Positions 7,201 through 13,861 of a stretch of DNA of 20,985 nt are shown here, piece by piece. Made by a program: the position numbers and the translations under genes. Source of the DNA: an uncultured Prevotella sp. (GTDB lineage: Bacteria > Bacteroidota > Bacteroidia > Bacteroidales > Bacteroidaceae); the NCBI GenBank assembly GCA_900770025.1, contig CAAGIW010000076.1:1-20985 (forward strand), given 5' to 3'. The notes below the pieces were generated by a model. It was not told where the DNA came from. It made no database searches and saw only the letters and a list, made by a program, of their open reading frames with translations. How positions within the stretch are numbered: position 1 is the first letter of the stretch; each line of letters opens with the position of its first letter.

Positions 7201-8250
7201 GGCGACAGCCTTGCCAACCGCATCCTGATCATCAACGGCGCCGTGTCGCTGAAGAGCGGTGCTGTGGTGGAAATACCCGTCACTGCCCAGGGCTGCTGCA
7301 AGCTCTCTCTGAAAGGAAACACCACCATTGGCGAGAACGTTGCTCTGAAGCTTTCTGAAAACGTATTTGAGCAGGCACCCTACGACGGCACCGAGTATCA
7401 GGTGATTATCAAGGGCTCTTCGGCAACCATCAGCGGCACCTTTGCCAGCATCATCCCCGCCACACCCGGCGAAGGACAGACATGGGACCTCTCGGAACTC
7501 TACACCAAGGGAACCATCAAGGTGGTGGGCGGAGATCCCAAGCCGGGTGACCCCGGTACAGACCCGGGCGTGGATCCGCAGCCCGCAGAGAAAAAGACTG
7601 CGCTGCTGACATGGGGCAACATGCAGGTTGGCTCGTATGACCAGACCGGAGTGAACAATATGCTGGTGGGAACTGAAGGCGACACCGCCGAAGGCTTCTC
7701 TATGGTAGTGACCGGCAATCTGACAAAAGCCTATACCGCAGCCGACAAGATTACCGTGGAATACAACGGTCAGTCGTTGAGCCGCACCACCATCAAATGC
7801 TCCAACGGTGCAGAGAACTCTGTATTCCTGCCCGAAGGTGCACGTGCCACCAAGATAGATCTGTGGAGCTATACCAACGTGACCACCGCCAACCGCACCT
7901 CTTACTGGGCAAATGTGGCAGGCGTGGACTACACGGAAGAGAACTCCACCATCCTGGCTGCCACCAAAGACACCAGCAATCCTAATCATGCCACCTTCGT
8001 GCTCCCCAATGTGGAGAATGTGGTGACATTCAAAAATACTGGTGAACAGCAGTGTGTGATTGTGGCATTGGAGTATGAAGTGGGTGGCGTGAACACTGGT
8101 ATCACCACCACAGCAAGCAAGGCCACACCAGTGAGCATCGCCTATTACGACATGGCCGGTAAGCGTTTGGCACAGCCCCAGAAGGGTATCAGCATCATGC
8201 GCACCGTGATGAGCGACGGAAAGGTGATCACTGTAAAAGTGGCAAGATAA
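4207..8250 (+). CDS. Secreted multi-domain pectate lyase (PL1) with FN3, autotransporter-type beta repeats and C-terminal sorting-like tail
   Basis: A 1347-aa exported protein. Residues 1-24 are a signal peptide (SKRWLLTLMLAGGAVALQA, cut near AQA). About 28-370 form a PL1 pectate lyase beta-helix that cleaves polygalacturonate by beta-elimination: FPGAQGWGRYATGGR (29-43), NDSGSGSLRDAV (54-65), the FDHCSFAWGQDE segment with D150-H151 and D159-E160, and R213 in TRNNKVKG, a candidate for the catalytic arginine. A calcium-binding type motif VDTDGDGMPDAWE follows (380-392), then an FN3-like domain (about 433-520). Residues 540-1100 are glycine-rich beta strands with autotransporter-associated repeats, clearest at 614-639 and 935-960. 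After a PKPGDPGTDPGVDPQP linker (about 1111) comes a beta-rich module (1128-1290), possibly carbohydrate-binding. The tail (about 1295-1347, AYYDMAGKRLAQPQKGI) resembles type IX-like sorting tails of Prevotella proteins. No SusC/D pair is adjacent and no promoter was recognised. Pectate cleavage and sorting are family inferences. Confidence 0.88.
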   Translation: MSNKTSKRWLLTLMLAGGAVALQAQQLAFPGAQGWGRYATGGRTGSVYHVTNLNDSGSGSLRDAVSSPNRIVVFDVAGVININSRIVFAKNLYVAGQTAPGEGITVYGNGVSFSGATNTIVRYMRFRMGKNGDSGKDAAGISNGTNMIFDHCSFAWGQDETFSINSDGKGDLGNITIQNSVVGQGLMTHSAGGLMQADNITLYRNLYCDNSTRNNKVKGINQYANNLVYNWKNGAYIMGGDSEGESFCNIQSNLFINGPAVGGDAFTGGNSNFHFYGNDNWQDRNRDGVFNPSEVTSYSAADRQSQPYDYPELELWAGNTLIDNLLPTVGASLPYRDYTDYYMIDEVMSYGKKGELISNEETLVYGAPSTWTVWKGNARVDTDGDGMPDAWETANGTDPNKNDAMTIASNGYANIENYINSITEETVDFFLRAPMCLELAESQEQALKIAWRDYTRGEKGFEVEIKGGAYADFTKVATTEAGATTWFIDNLAEGTMYNVRVRAVGETGVYSDYTPTVVMKTRPKQVEMVDVDRYQADNTWVAANGTWDNSATAVWQEGTAFADGNKVLVDAAADTKVSVAGTVSPASVVVKGSGHVTLEGSGSIGGDASLNKAGEGTLTISNVNAYKGATVLHGGVLEFNTLANGGVNSAIGASDEFAQNWIMDGGTYRYTGGSTSTNRSIMIYKESTLDIANASATVTMTGSVEGAGNFVLDGQGKLSVATTKLFTMDGDVVLRGGNLYLSTADIAKAGIGTAGKVVMAGGMLSTKGESEGYETYAFPMQVVEGTTSTFAPNRNCYWTSTVTGSGNLQLNIPYLREYVQANFIQFTGRLIANGVGTDKNGSLLLINGKNIPNAVVEAKGNARVCAWNTNADVTLGGLSGTAGTYLMGSSKNTKGFNCTWRIGGANTNETFAGIINDWSCSGSGYTGTTNIIKQGYGDWRLTGTNTYSGKTTVNGGRLIVNGKNNGTGSYTVNDGATLAGQGTIGGAVVVNEGGILHAGDSLANRILIINGAVSLKSGAVVEIPVTAQGCCKLSLKGNTTIGENVALKLSENVFEQAPYDGTEYQVIIKGSSATISGTFASIIPATPGEGQTWDLSELYTKGTIKVVGGDPKPGDPGTDPGVDPQPAEKKTALLTWGNMQVGSYDQTGVNNMLVGTEGDTAEGFSMVVTGNLTKAYTAADKITVEYNGQSLSRTTIKCSNGAENSVFLPEGARATKIDLWSYTNVTTANRTSYWANVAGVDYTEENSTILAATKDTSNPNHATFVLPNVENVVTFKNTGEQQCVIVALEYEVGGVNTGITTTASKATPVSIAYYDMAGKRLAQPQKGISIMRTVMSDGKVITVKVAR

Positions 8251-8263
8251 TCCACACGTGACA

Positions 8264-8284
8264 GGTGAACCCAAACGGTTCGCC
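8264..8284 (+). terminator. First of two tandem hairpins after the pectate lyase gene
   Basis: GGTGAACC and GGTTCGCC pair over a 5-nt loop with one T/G wobble, starting 13 nt after the pectate lyase stop. Together with the next hairpin it probably ends the transcript. Confidence 0.45.
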
Positions 8285-8296
8285 GCAGAGAAGAGT

Positions 8297-8334
8297 AGAG
8301 GGCTGTACCGCCATGCAAAGCGGTGCAGCCCTCT
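8297..8334 (+). terminator. Strong hairpin, likely transcription terminator
   Basis: A 15-bp stem: AGAGGGCTGTACCGC (8297-8311) pairs with GCGGTGCAGCCCTCT (8320-8334) through one wobble, around an 8-nt loop. The sequence that follows is C/T-rich (CTCTCATTCTTCACTC) instead of a pure T-run. It lies between the lyase and porin genes and insulates the porin promoter. Confidence 0.7.
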
Positions 8335-8338
8335 CTCT

Positions 8339-8380
8339 CATTCTTCACTCTTCATTCTTCATTCTTCACTCTTCATTCAC
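8339..8380. repeat. Low-complexity CTTC/ATTC repeat tract
   Basis: ATTCTTCACTCTTC occurs exactly at 8340-8353 and 8361-8374, separated by ATTCTTC. It is a pyrimidine-only-plus-A tract directly after the strong hairpin. It could expand or contract by slippage about 60 nt upstream of the porin start. Confidence 0.65.
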
Positions 8381-8392
8381 ACCCTTGTAATG

Positions 8393-8420
8393 TTTTTGTA
8401 ACATCCGTTTCCTACCTTTG
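8393..8420 (+). promoter_or_regulatory. Promoter of the porin gene
   Basis: TACCTTTG at 8413-8420 matches TAnnTTTG. A TTTTTG run around 8393-8398 is the likely -33 region, with spacing a little shorter than usual. The predicted start lies about 17 nt before the ATG at 8444. Confidence 0.55.
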
Positions 8421-8443
8421 CCGCCAGAAACATTACATAGACA

Positions 8444-9454
8444 ATGAAAATCAGAACCGTATTATCAGGCACATTGCTGGCCATGGGAGTGAGTGGTGCC
8501 GATGCACAAGTGTTTGCTCCCGAGATTCACGGTACCATCCGTGGAAAGTATGAATATCAGACCAGTACTAATGAGGGACGCTTTGAGGTGCGCAATGCGC
8601 GCATCAGTGTGGATGGAAAGGTGAACGAATGCGTGGGCTACAAGGCAGAGGTGGACCTCTCTGACGAGGGAAAGATAAAGATGCTGGACGCATACGCCCG
8701 TATCTATCCTGCCAAAGCATGGCAGTTCACCATCGGTCAGATGCGTGTGCCCTTTACCATTGATGCCCATCGCTCTCCCCATCTGCGCTATTTTGCCAAC
8801 CGTTCGTTCATCGCCAAGCAGGTGGGCGACATCCGTGACGTGGGGGCCACCTTGGGATATAAGTTGAATGTGGGCTTCCCCATACAGTTGGAGGCTGGCT
8901 TGTTCAATGGCTCCGGACTGACCGACCAAAAGGATTATTGGACCAAGGGCATCAACTTTTCGGGCAAGGCACAGCTGATGCTGCCCAAAGGCTTCAACCT
9001 GACACTGAGTCTGCAGAAGATAAAACCCAACCAAACCACCATTATGATGTATGATGCGGGCGCCTACTATCATGCCCACGGCTGGCACGTGGAAGCCGAA
9101 TACCTGTACAAACACTATGCCCACAATGCCTTTGAAAGCGTGCATTCGTTTGACGGTTTCGTGAACTATGATATTCCTGTACGCAAGAAGCAGAGCATCA
9201 TCAAGAAAGTGTCTCCGCTGGCACGCTACGACTTTATGAGCGACCACAGCGATGGTTCGATAGATAACTCGGGTGTGCTGAAACTGACCGACTACAAACG
9301 CTCAAGGATTACCGGCGGAGTGACGTTGAGTTTGGCAGCCCCCTTTGTGGCAGACATACGCATCAACTATGAAAAATACATGTATCGCAGCGGCGCCATT
9401 CCCAAACCATCGGAGCAGGATAAAATAGTGTTTGAGGTGATGACGAGATTCTGA
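8444..9454 (+). CDS. Outer-membrane porin, OprO/OprP (phosphate-selective porin) type
   Basis: A 336-aa outer-membrane beta-barrel. Residues 1-21 are a signal peptide (VLSGTLLAMGVSGADA). The mature start PEIHGTIRGKYEYQ and the following FEVRNARISVDGKV (42-55) and GYKAEVDLSDEGKIKMLDAYARI match the Porin_O_P pattern, with alternating strands and tight turns throughout. GQMRVPF...SPHLRYFANRSFI (about 93-115) is a typical segment of the family. The protein ends in Phe, the usual outer-membrane insertion signal. It likely forms a trimeric pore for phosphate or other anions, but substrate specificity is not readable; Bacteroidota homologues are often annotated only as porin. It has its own promoter, is preceded by a strong terminator and appears monocistronic. 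The barrel fold is secure, the phosphate role is not. Confidence 0.85.
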   Translation: MKIRTVLSGTLLAMGVSGADAQVFAPEIHGTIRGKYEYQTSTNEGRFEVRNARISVDGKVNECVGYKAEVDLSDEGKIKMLDAYARIYPAKAWQFTIGQMRVPFTIDAHRSPHLRYFANRSFIAKQVGDIRDVGATLGYKLNVGFPIQLEAGLFNGSGLTDQKDYWTKGINFSGKAQLMLPKGFNLTLSLQKIKPNQTTIMMYDAGAYYHAHGWHVEAEYLYKHYAHNAFESVHSFDGFVNYDIPVRKKQSIIKKVSPLARYDFMSDHSDGSIDNSGVLKLTDYKRSRITGGVTLSLAAPFVADIRINYEKYMYRSGAIPKPSEQDKIVFEVMTRF

Positions 9455-9484
9455 AATCATAGAAATAGATTTTGTCAGAGAAAT

Positions 9485-9516
9485 TTTGGCAATTTGAAAA
9501 AAATAATCTACATTTG
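9485..9516 (+). promoter_or_regulatory. Promoter of the receiver-histidine kinase gene
   Basis: TTTG at 9485-9488, a 20-nt spacer and TACATTTG at 9509-9516. The predicted start near 9523 lies less than 10 nt before the ATG at 9532, so translation may begin at 9544 instead (second ATG) or on a nearly leaderless message. Confidence 0.65.
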
Positions 9517-9531
9517 CATTACATAATGTAA

Positions 9532-10698
9532 ATGCCCTATACTATGGAAATAGGTGAAACCTTAGAATCGAAAATCAACCGAAGTGATTATAAAATCTTA
9601 GTTGTGGATGATGTGATGAGCAATGTGCTGTTGCTCAAAGTGCTGCTGACCAATGAGAAATTCCAGGTGATTACTGCCAATGGCGGCAACAAGTGCGTGG
9701 AAATGGCCAAGTCTGAACATCCCGACCTAATATTGCTGGATGTGATGATGCCCGACATCTCTGGCTTTGATACGGCTGTCATCCTGAAGAAAGACCCTGA
9801 CACGGCAGACATTCCCATCATCTTCCTGACGGCGCTGAATGCCCCCTCCGACCTGGTGCACGGCTTTCAAGTGGGAGCCAACGACTTTCTGAGCAAGCCG
9901 TTCAGCAAGGAGGAACTTATCATGCGTGTGATGCACCAGATTTCGTTGGTGGCCGCCAAACGCATCATTGTGCAGCAGAACGACGAACTGAAGCGCACCA
10001 TCGGCAACCGAGACAAGATGTATTCCGTGATTGCCCATGACCTGCGTTCGCCAATGGCAAGCATACGTATGGTGCTCAATCTGGTGGTCAACTGTCTGTC
10101 GCGCGAGGTGGTGGGCAACGAGATCTTCGATTTGATTGACAAGGCCAACCGTGAATCGGAGGAGACCCACGACCTGTTGGACAACCTGCTGAAGTGGACC
10201 AAGAGCCAGACAGGACGACTGAATGTGGTGTTCCAAGACTTTGATTTGGCCGATGTGGTGCCCGGAGTGGTGGACATCTTCGTGATGATAGCAGAGACCA
10301 AGCACATCGAGTTGAAATTGGATATGGGCAACTCGCCCGTGATGGTGCGTGCCGACAAGGATATGCTGAAAACTGTTATCAGGAATTTCATCAGCAATGC
10401 CATCAAGTTCAGTAACGAGGGCAGCACCATCGACATCTTTGTTACCCTACAAGACAAGTTTGCCAAAATCAATGTGCGCGACCACGGTGTGGGCATCAGC
10501 GAAGACCGCCTGCACAACCTGTTCCGTGCCGGCAAGACAACCTATGGCACCAACAATGAAGAGGGAAGCGGACTGGGCTTGCAACTGTGTCAGGACTTCG
10601 CCGAGAAGAATGGTGGAAGCGTGTGCGTGGAGTCTGTGCAGGGCGAGGGAAGTACGTTCAGTGTTCTGGTGCCCTTGCTCACAGAAGAAACCGCTTAA
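9532..10698 (+). CDS. Soluble receiver-histidine kinase (REC-HisKA-HATPase)
   Basis: A 388-aa two-component protein with reversed order: receiver first, kinase second. The receiver (about 20-137) has the acidic pair D26/D27, phosphoacceptor D70 (LILLDVMMPD), T100 and K122 (SKPF). A coiled-coil linker leads to the HisKA domain with H169 in SVIAHDLRSPMASI. The ATPase domain has the N-box FISNAIKFSN (286-295), VRDHGVGISED (315-325) and GSGLGLQLCQDF (345-356). No membrane segment or signal peptide is visible, so it acts in the cytoplasm, probably controlled through its receiver by another kinase. No partner regulator with a DNA-binding domain lies next to it. It has its own promoter; the following fabD promoter begins two nt after the stop. 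ATG 9532 is used, but ATG 9544 (MEIGETLES) is equally possible. Confidence 0.9.
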   Translation: MPYTMEIGETLESKINRSDYKILVVDDVMSNVLLLKVLLTNEKFQVITANGGNKCVEMAKSEHPDLILLDVMMPDISGFDTAVILKKDPDTADIPIIFLTALNAPSDLVHGFQVGANDFLSKPFSKEELIMRVMHQISLVAAKRIIVQQNDELKRTIGNRDKMYSVIAHDLRSPMASIRMVLNLVVNCLSREVVGNEIFDLIDKANRESEETHDLLDNLLKWTKSQTGRLNVVFQDFDLADVVPGVVDIFVMIAETKHIELKLDMGNSPVMVRADKDMLKTVIRNFISNAIKFSNEGSTIDIFVTLQDKFAKINVRDHGVGISEDRLHNLFRAGKTTYGTNNEEGSGLGLQLCQDFAEKNGGSVCVESVQGEGSTFSVLVPLLTEETA

Positions 10699-10700
10699 GT

Positions 10701-10731
10701 TTTGTTAAATGCGGGAAATTGAGTAACTTTG
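10701..10731 (+). promoter_or_regulatory. Promoter of the fabD-amylase-AlaX operon
   Basis: TTTG at 10701-10704, a 19-nt spacer, TAACTTTG at 10724-10731: a perfect Bacteroidota promoter. The predicted leader is about 75 nt, including a small GC-rich inverted word (GGCACACGGCAGACGGCGTGTGCC around 10769, arms GGCACACG/CGTGTGCC). Confidence 0.8.
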
Positions 10732-10813
10732 CACCCGATTTGAAGTCAAAGATGTAAAAATAACCAAGGCACACGGCAGACGGCGTGTGCCTACAAACAA
10801 AAGAACAAGAAAG

Positions 10814-11701
10814 ATGAAAGCATTTGTTTTTCCCGGTCAGGGAGCACAGTTTGTGGGTATGGGCAAAGACCTTTACGACAACAATCCGGTGGCAAAAGAG
10901 TTGTTTGAGAAAGCAAACGATATTCTGGGTTACAGGATTACCGACATCATGTTTGCCGGTACCGATGATGAGTTGAAGCAAACCAAGGTGACACAGCCTG
11001 CCGTGTTCCTGCACAGCGTCATCTCTGCTGTGTGTCTGGGCGAGGACTTCTGTCCCTCTATGGTGGCAGGTCACTCTTTAGGAGAGTTCTCGGCGTTGGT
11101 GGCTGCAGGTGCGTTGAGTTTTGAAGACGGCCTGAAACTGGTTTATGCCCGTGCCATGGCCATGCAGAAGGCTTGCGATATGGCTCCCTCCACCATGGCT
11201 GCCATCGTGGGACTGCCCGATGAGAAGATAGAAGAGATATGTGCAGGCATCAGCAAGGACGGTCATGTGGTGGTGGCTGCCAACTACAACTGCCCCGGAC
11301 AGCTTGTAATCTCTGGCAATATTGAAGCCATCAACGAGGCTTGCGAGCAGCTCAAGGCTGCTGGTGCCAAGCGTGCGTTGCCCCTCAAGGTGGGCGGAGC
11401 ATTCCACTCTCCGTTGATGCAACCTGCCAAGGATGAACTGCAGGCTGCCATCGAGGCCACTGAGTTCAGTGCACCCAAGTGCCCCGTGTATCAGAATGTG
11501 GATGGCAAGCCTCATACAGAACCCGCAGAAATCAAGGCCAACCTCATTGCACAGCTTACCAGTGGAGTGCGCTGGACTTCTTGCGTGCAGAACATGATAG
11601 CCGACGGAGCCGACGACTTCACGGAGTGTGGTCCTGGAAAGGCATTGCAGGGAATGATTGGCCGTATCGATAAGAACGTGGCTGCCCATGGTATAGCCTG
11701 A
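10814..11701 (+). CDS. fabD: Malonyl-CoA:ACP malonyltransferase FabD
   Basis: A 295-aa cytosolic enzyme that moves malonyl from CoA to acyl carrier protein, supplying the chain extender for fatty acid synthesis. Signature motifs: FPGQGAQ (6-12), TQPAVFLHS (60-68), the nucleophile S88 in GHSLGEFSALVAAGA, an Arg at 113 in YARAMAMQ that binds the malonyl carboxylate, NYNCPGQLVISG (158-168), and H198 in GGAFHSPLM, the catalytic base. Length is normal. The ATG at 10814 is preferred over an upstream ATG at 10787 because the family begins directly with MKAFVFPGQG and AAGAAAG lies just ahead. First gene of a tight run with the amylase, 10 nt downstream. No other fab gene is near, unusual compared with the fab clusters of many bacteria. 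Confidence 0.96.
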   Translation: MKAFVFPGQGAQFVGMGKDLYDNNPVAKELFEKANDILGYRITDIMFAGTDDELKQTKVTQPAVFLHSVISAVCLGEDFCPSMVAGHSLGEFSALVAAGALSFEDGLKLVYARAMAMQKACDMAPSTMAAIVGLPDEKIEEICAGISKDGHVVVAANYNCPGQLVISGNIEAINEACEQLKAAGAKRALPLKVGGAFHSPLMQPAKDELQAAIEATEFSAPKCPVYQNVDGKPHTEPAEIKANLIAQLTSGVRWTSCVQNMIADGADDFTECGPGKALQGMIGRIDKNVAAHGIA

Positions 11702-11711
11702 CAATCGGAAT

Positions 11712-13385
11712 ATGGACAAAATAATTATCTATCAGATATTTACCAGACTTTTCGGCAATCGCAACACTACTCATAAGGAGTATGGTTCGGTTGCCGAAAA
11801 TGGTTGTGGTAAGATGAATGACTTTGATGCAAAGGCTTTGGCGCGCATCAAGGAGATGGGTGTCACCCATGTGTGGTACACCGGTGTGATACGTCATGCC
11901 ACGCAGACCGACTATTCGGCATATGGCATACCTGTGCAGCATCCTGCTGTGGTAAAAGGAAAGGCGGGATCGCCCTACGCCATTACCGACTATTACGATG
12001 TGGATCCCGACTTGTCTGTGGATGTGAACAACAGGATGGGCGAGTTTGAACAGTTGCTCGAACGCACCCACAAGCAGGGGATGAAGGTGATTATCGACTT
12101 TGTGCCCAATCATGTGGCACGCCAATATCACTCCATTGCCAAACCGCAGGGAGTGGAGGACTTGGGACAGGGAGATAATCCTGAACATGGCTTTGACCCG
12201 CAGAACAACTTTTATTATTGTCCGGGCTGCTGTTTTGAACCCTCGTTCTCTCTCGCCGGTGAGCAGGGAGTGGAACCCTATATTGAGTTTCCTGCCAAGG
12301 CCACGGGCAATGACCATTTTGACAACCGTCCGGGAATGAATGACTGGTACGAGACTGTCAAGTTGAATTATGGAGTGGATTACTATGCCGGTGGCGTGGG
12401 CCATTTCGATCCGATACCCGATACGTGGCACAAGATGCTGCACATTCTGCTGTATTGGGCTGCCAAGGGGATTGATGGTTTCCGTTGCGACATGGCTGAG
12501 ATGGTGCCAGCCGCCTTTTGGGCATGGGCCACAGCCAAGGTCAAGGAACAATATCCGCAACTGATCTTTGTGGGAGAGGTGTATAATCCGGCGCAATACC
12601 GCAACTATATCGGTGCAGGTTTTGACTTGCTGTATGACAAGGTGGGGATGTATGACACGTTGCGTGCCGTGACCTGCCACGGATGGAGCACACAGTCCAT
12701 CACACAAGCATGGCAAGCCACTGATGATATTGCCGAACACATGCTCTATTTCTTGGAAAACCATGACGAGCAGCGTGTGGCAAGCCAATTCTTTGCGCAA
12801 GAGGGCAGAAGGGGAGTGCCGGCCTTGATGGTGTCGTTGCTGATGCGCTCCAATCCTTTCATGCTGTATGCCGGAGAGGAGTATGGCGAGCGAGGCATGG
12901 ACAAGGAGGGCTTCAGCGGATGTGACGGGCGCACCACCATCTTCGATTACTGGAGCATCGACACCCTGTGCAGGGCCGCTGCGGGAAAATTGTCCAAGGA
13001 AGAAAAGGCGCTATATGCCACCCATTGCAAGTTGATGGGCATCGCAAGCAAGGAGAAAGCGGCCAAGGAGGGCACTTTTTTTGATGTGATGTATGTCAAC
13101 GGGCATTTGCACCGGCAGTATGCTTTCCTGCGTAAGGCCGGCAATGAGATGCTGTTGGTGGTTGCCAACTTTGATGATCAGCCTGCAGATGTTGAAGTAA
13201 TGCTGCCTGCACATGCCTTCGACTTGATGGGCATCGCCGAGAAAAAGGCCGTGGCCACCAATCTGCTGACAGCCAAGAAGCACAACATCATTCTGGAAAA
13301 GGATGGCAGGGTGGCGCTTCATTTGGAGGCTTCTGATGGAGTGGTGATGAAGATAAACACGGAAAAACCAAGAAAGAAAGCCTGA
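11712..13385 (+). CDS. Cytoplasmic alpha-amylase family glycoside hydrolase (GH13)
   Basis: A 557-aa GH13 TIM-barrel enzyme acting on alpha-glucans or maltodextrins. Conserved regions: VIIDFVPNHV (126-135), GIDGFRCDMAEM (253-264) with nucleophile D260, LIFVGEVYNP (284-293) with acid/base E289, and FLENHDEQR (347-355) with D352. A C-terminal beta domain starts around 470. There is no signal peptide: the protein starts MDKIIIYQIFTRLFG, directly with the first barrel strand, so it should act in the cytoplasm on imported oligosaccharides or glycogen. A cysteine-containing loop CPGCC (170-174) sits in the B-domain region. Starts 10 nt after fabD and ends 2 nt before the next gene, so it shares the fabD promoter. 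Exact specificity (amylase, maltogenic, debranching) cannot be read from the sequence. Confidence 0.92.
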   Translation: MDKIIIYQIFTRLFGNRNTTHKEYGSVAENGCGKMNDFDAKALARIKEMGVTHVWYTGVIRHATQTDYSAYGIPVQHPAVVKGKAGSPYAITDYYDVDPDLSVDVNNRMGEFEQLLERTHKQGMKVIIDFVPNHVARQYHSIAKPQGVEDLGQGDNPEHGFDPQNNFYYCPGCCFEPSFSLAGEQGVEPYIEFPAKATGNDHFDNRPGMNDWYETVKLNYGVDYYAGGVGHFDPIPDTWHKMLHILLYWAAKGIDGFRCDMAEMVPAAFWAWATAKVKEQYPQLIFVGEVYNPAQYRNYIGAGFDLLYDKVGMYDTLRAVTCHGWSTQSITQAWQATDDIAEHMLYFLENHDEQRVASQFFAQEGRRGVPALMVSLLMRSNPFMLYAGEEYGERGMDKEGFSGCDGRTTIFDYWSIDTLCRAAAGKLSKEEKALYATHCKLMGIASKEKAAKEGTFFDVMYVNGHLHRQYAFLRKAGNEMLLVVANFDDQPADVEVMLPAHAFDLMGIAEKKAVATNLLTAKKHNIILEKDGRVALHLEASDGVVMKINTEKPRKKA

Positions 13386-13387
13386 AG

Positions 13388-13861
13388 ATGATGGAAGATA
13401 TTGTGCTCAACGAGCATCATAAGGAGGAGTTTCCGCCGGCACATACGGCGGAACACCTCTTGAACCAGACAATGATAAGACTCTTTGGCTGTGACCGTTC
13501 CTATAATGCGCACATCGAACGGAAAAAGAGCAAGATGAGCTTTCATCTCAAGCAGAAGCCAAGCCGACAGGAGGAAAAGCAAATAGAGGTGCGCATGAAC
13601 GAACTCATAGCGGCAGATCTGCCCGTGACGTTTGAATATGTTGACAGAAATCACCTGCCTGAAGGCATCTCTATCGACCGTTTGCCAGGGGATGCTTCCG
13701 AGATGTTGCGCCTTGTGCGCATCGGCGACTATGATGTTTGCCCATGTATTGGCAAGCACGTGCGCTCCACATCGCAGATAGGCCGTTTTGAAATGCTGGG
13801 CACCAACTGGGATGAAGAGCAACGTTCGTTCAGAGTAAGGTTCAAAGTGCTATCTTCATAA
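13388..13861 (+). CDS. AlaX-like tRNA-editing (tRNA_SAD domain) protein
   Basis: A 157-aa protein resembling the stand-alone editing domain of alanyl/threonyl-tRNA synthetases. Metal-binding residues are visible: H19 and H23 in HTAEHLL, and C120 and H124 in CPCIGKHV. Together they make the HxxxH...CxxxH set that coordinates zinc and positions mischarged aminoacyl-tRNA. IGRFEMLG (131-138) is another recognisable piece of the second additional domain. Likely role: hydrolysis of mischarged tRNA (for example Ser-tRNA-Ala) in the cytoplasm. It lacks the N-terminal barrel of full AlaRS. Two nt separate it from the amylase stop, so it is the last gene of the fabD transcript. The start could also be the second ATG at 13391. 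Its final 20 nt overlap the end of the convergent EEP gene. The tRNA specificity is unknown. Confidence 0.82.
   Translation: MMEDIVLNEHHKEEFPPAHTAEHLLNQTMIRLFGCDRSYNAHIERKKSKMSFHLKQKPSRQEEKQIEVRMNELIAADLPVTFEYVDRNHLPEGISIDRLPGDASEMLRLVRIGDYDVCPCIGKHVRSTSQIGRFEMLGTNWDEEQRSFRVRFKVLSS

Noticed and set aside
6874..8274. 466-codon minus-strand frame opposite the pectate lyase
   Set aside because: His/Gly/Val-rich shadow of a GC-biased gene; the sense frame has clear domains, signal peptide and tail.
11619..12800. 393-codon minus-strand frame opposite fabD end and the amylase
   Set aside because: Antisense shadow; both sense genes carry complete catalytic motifs.
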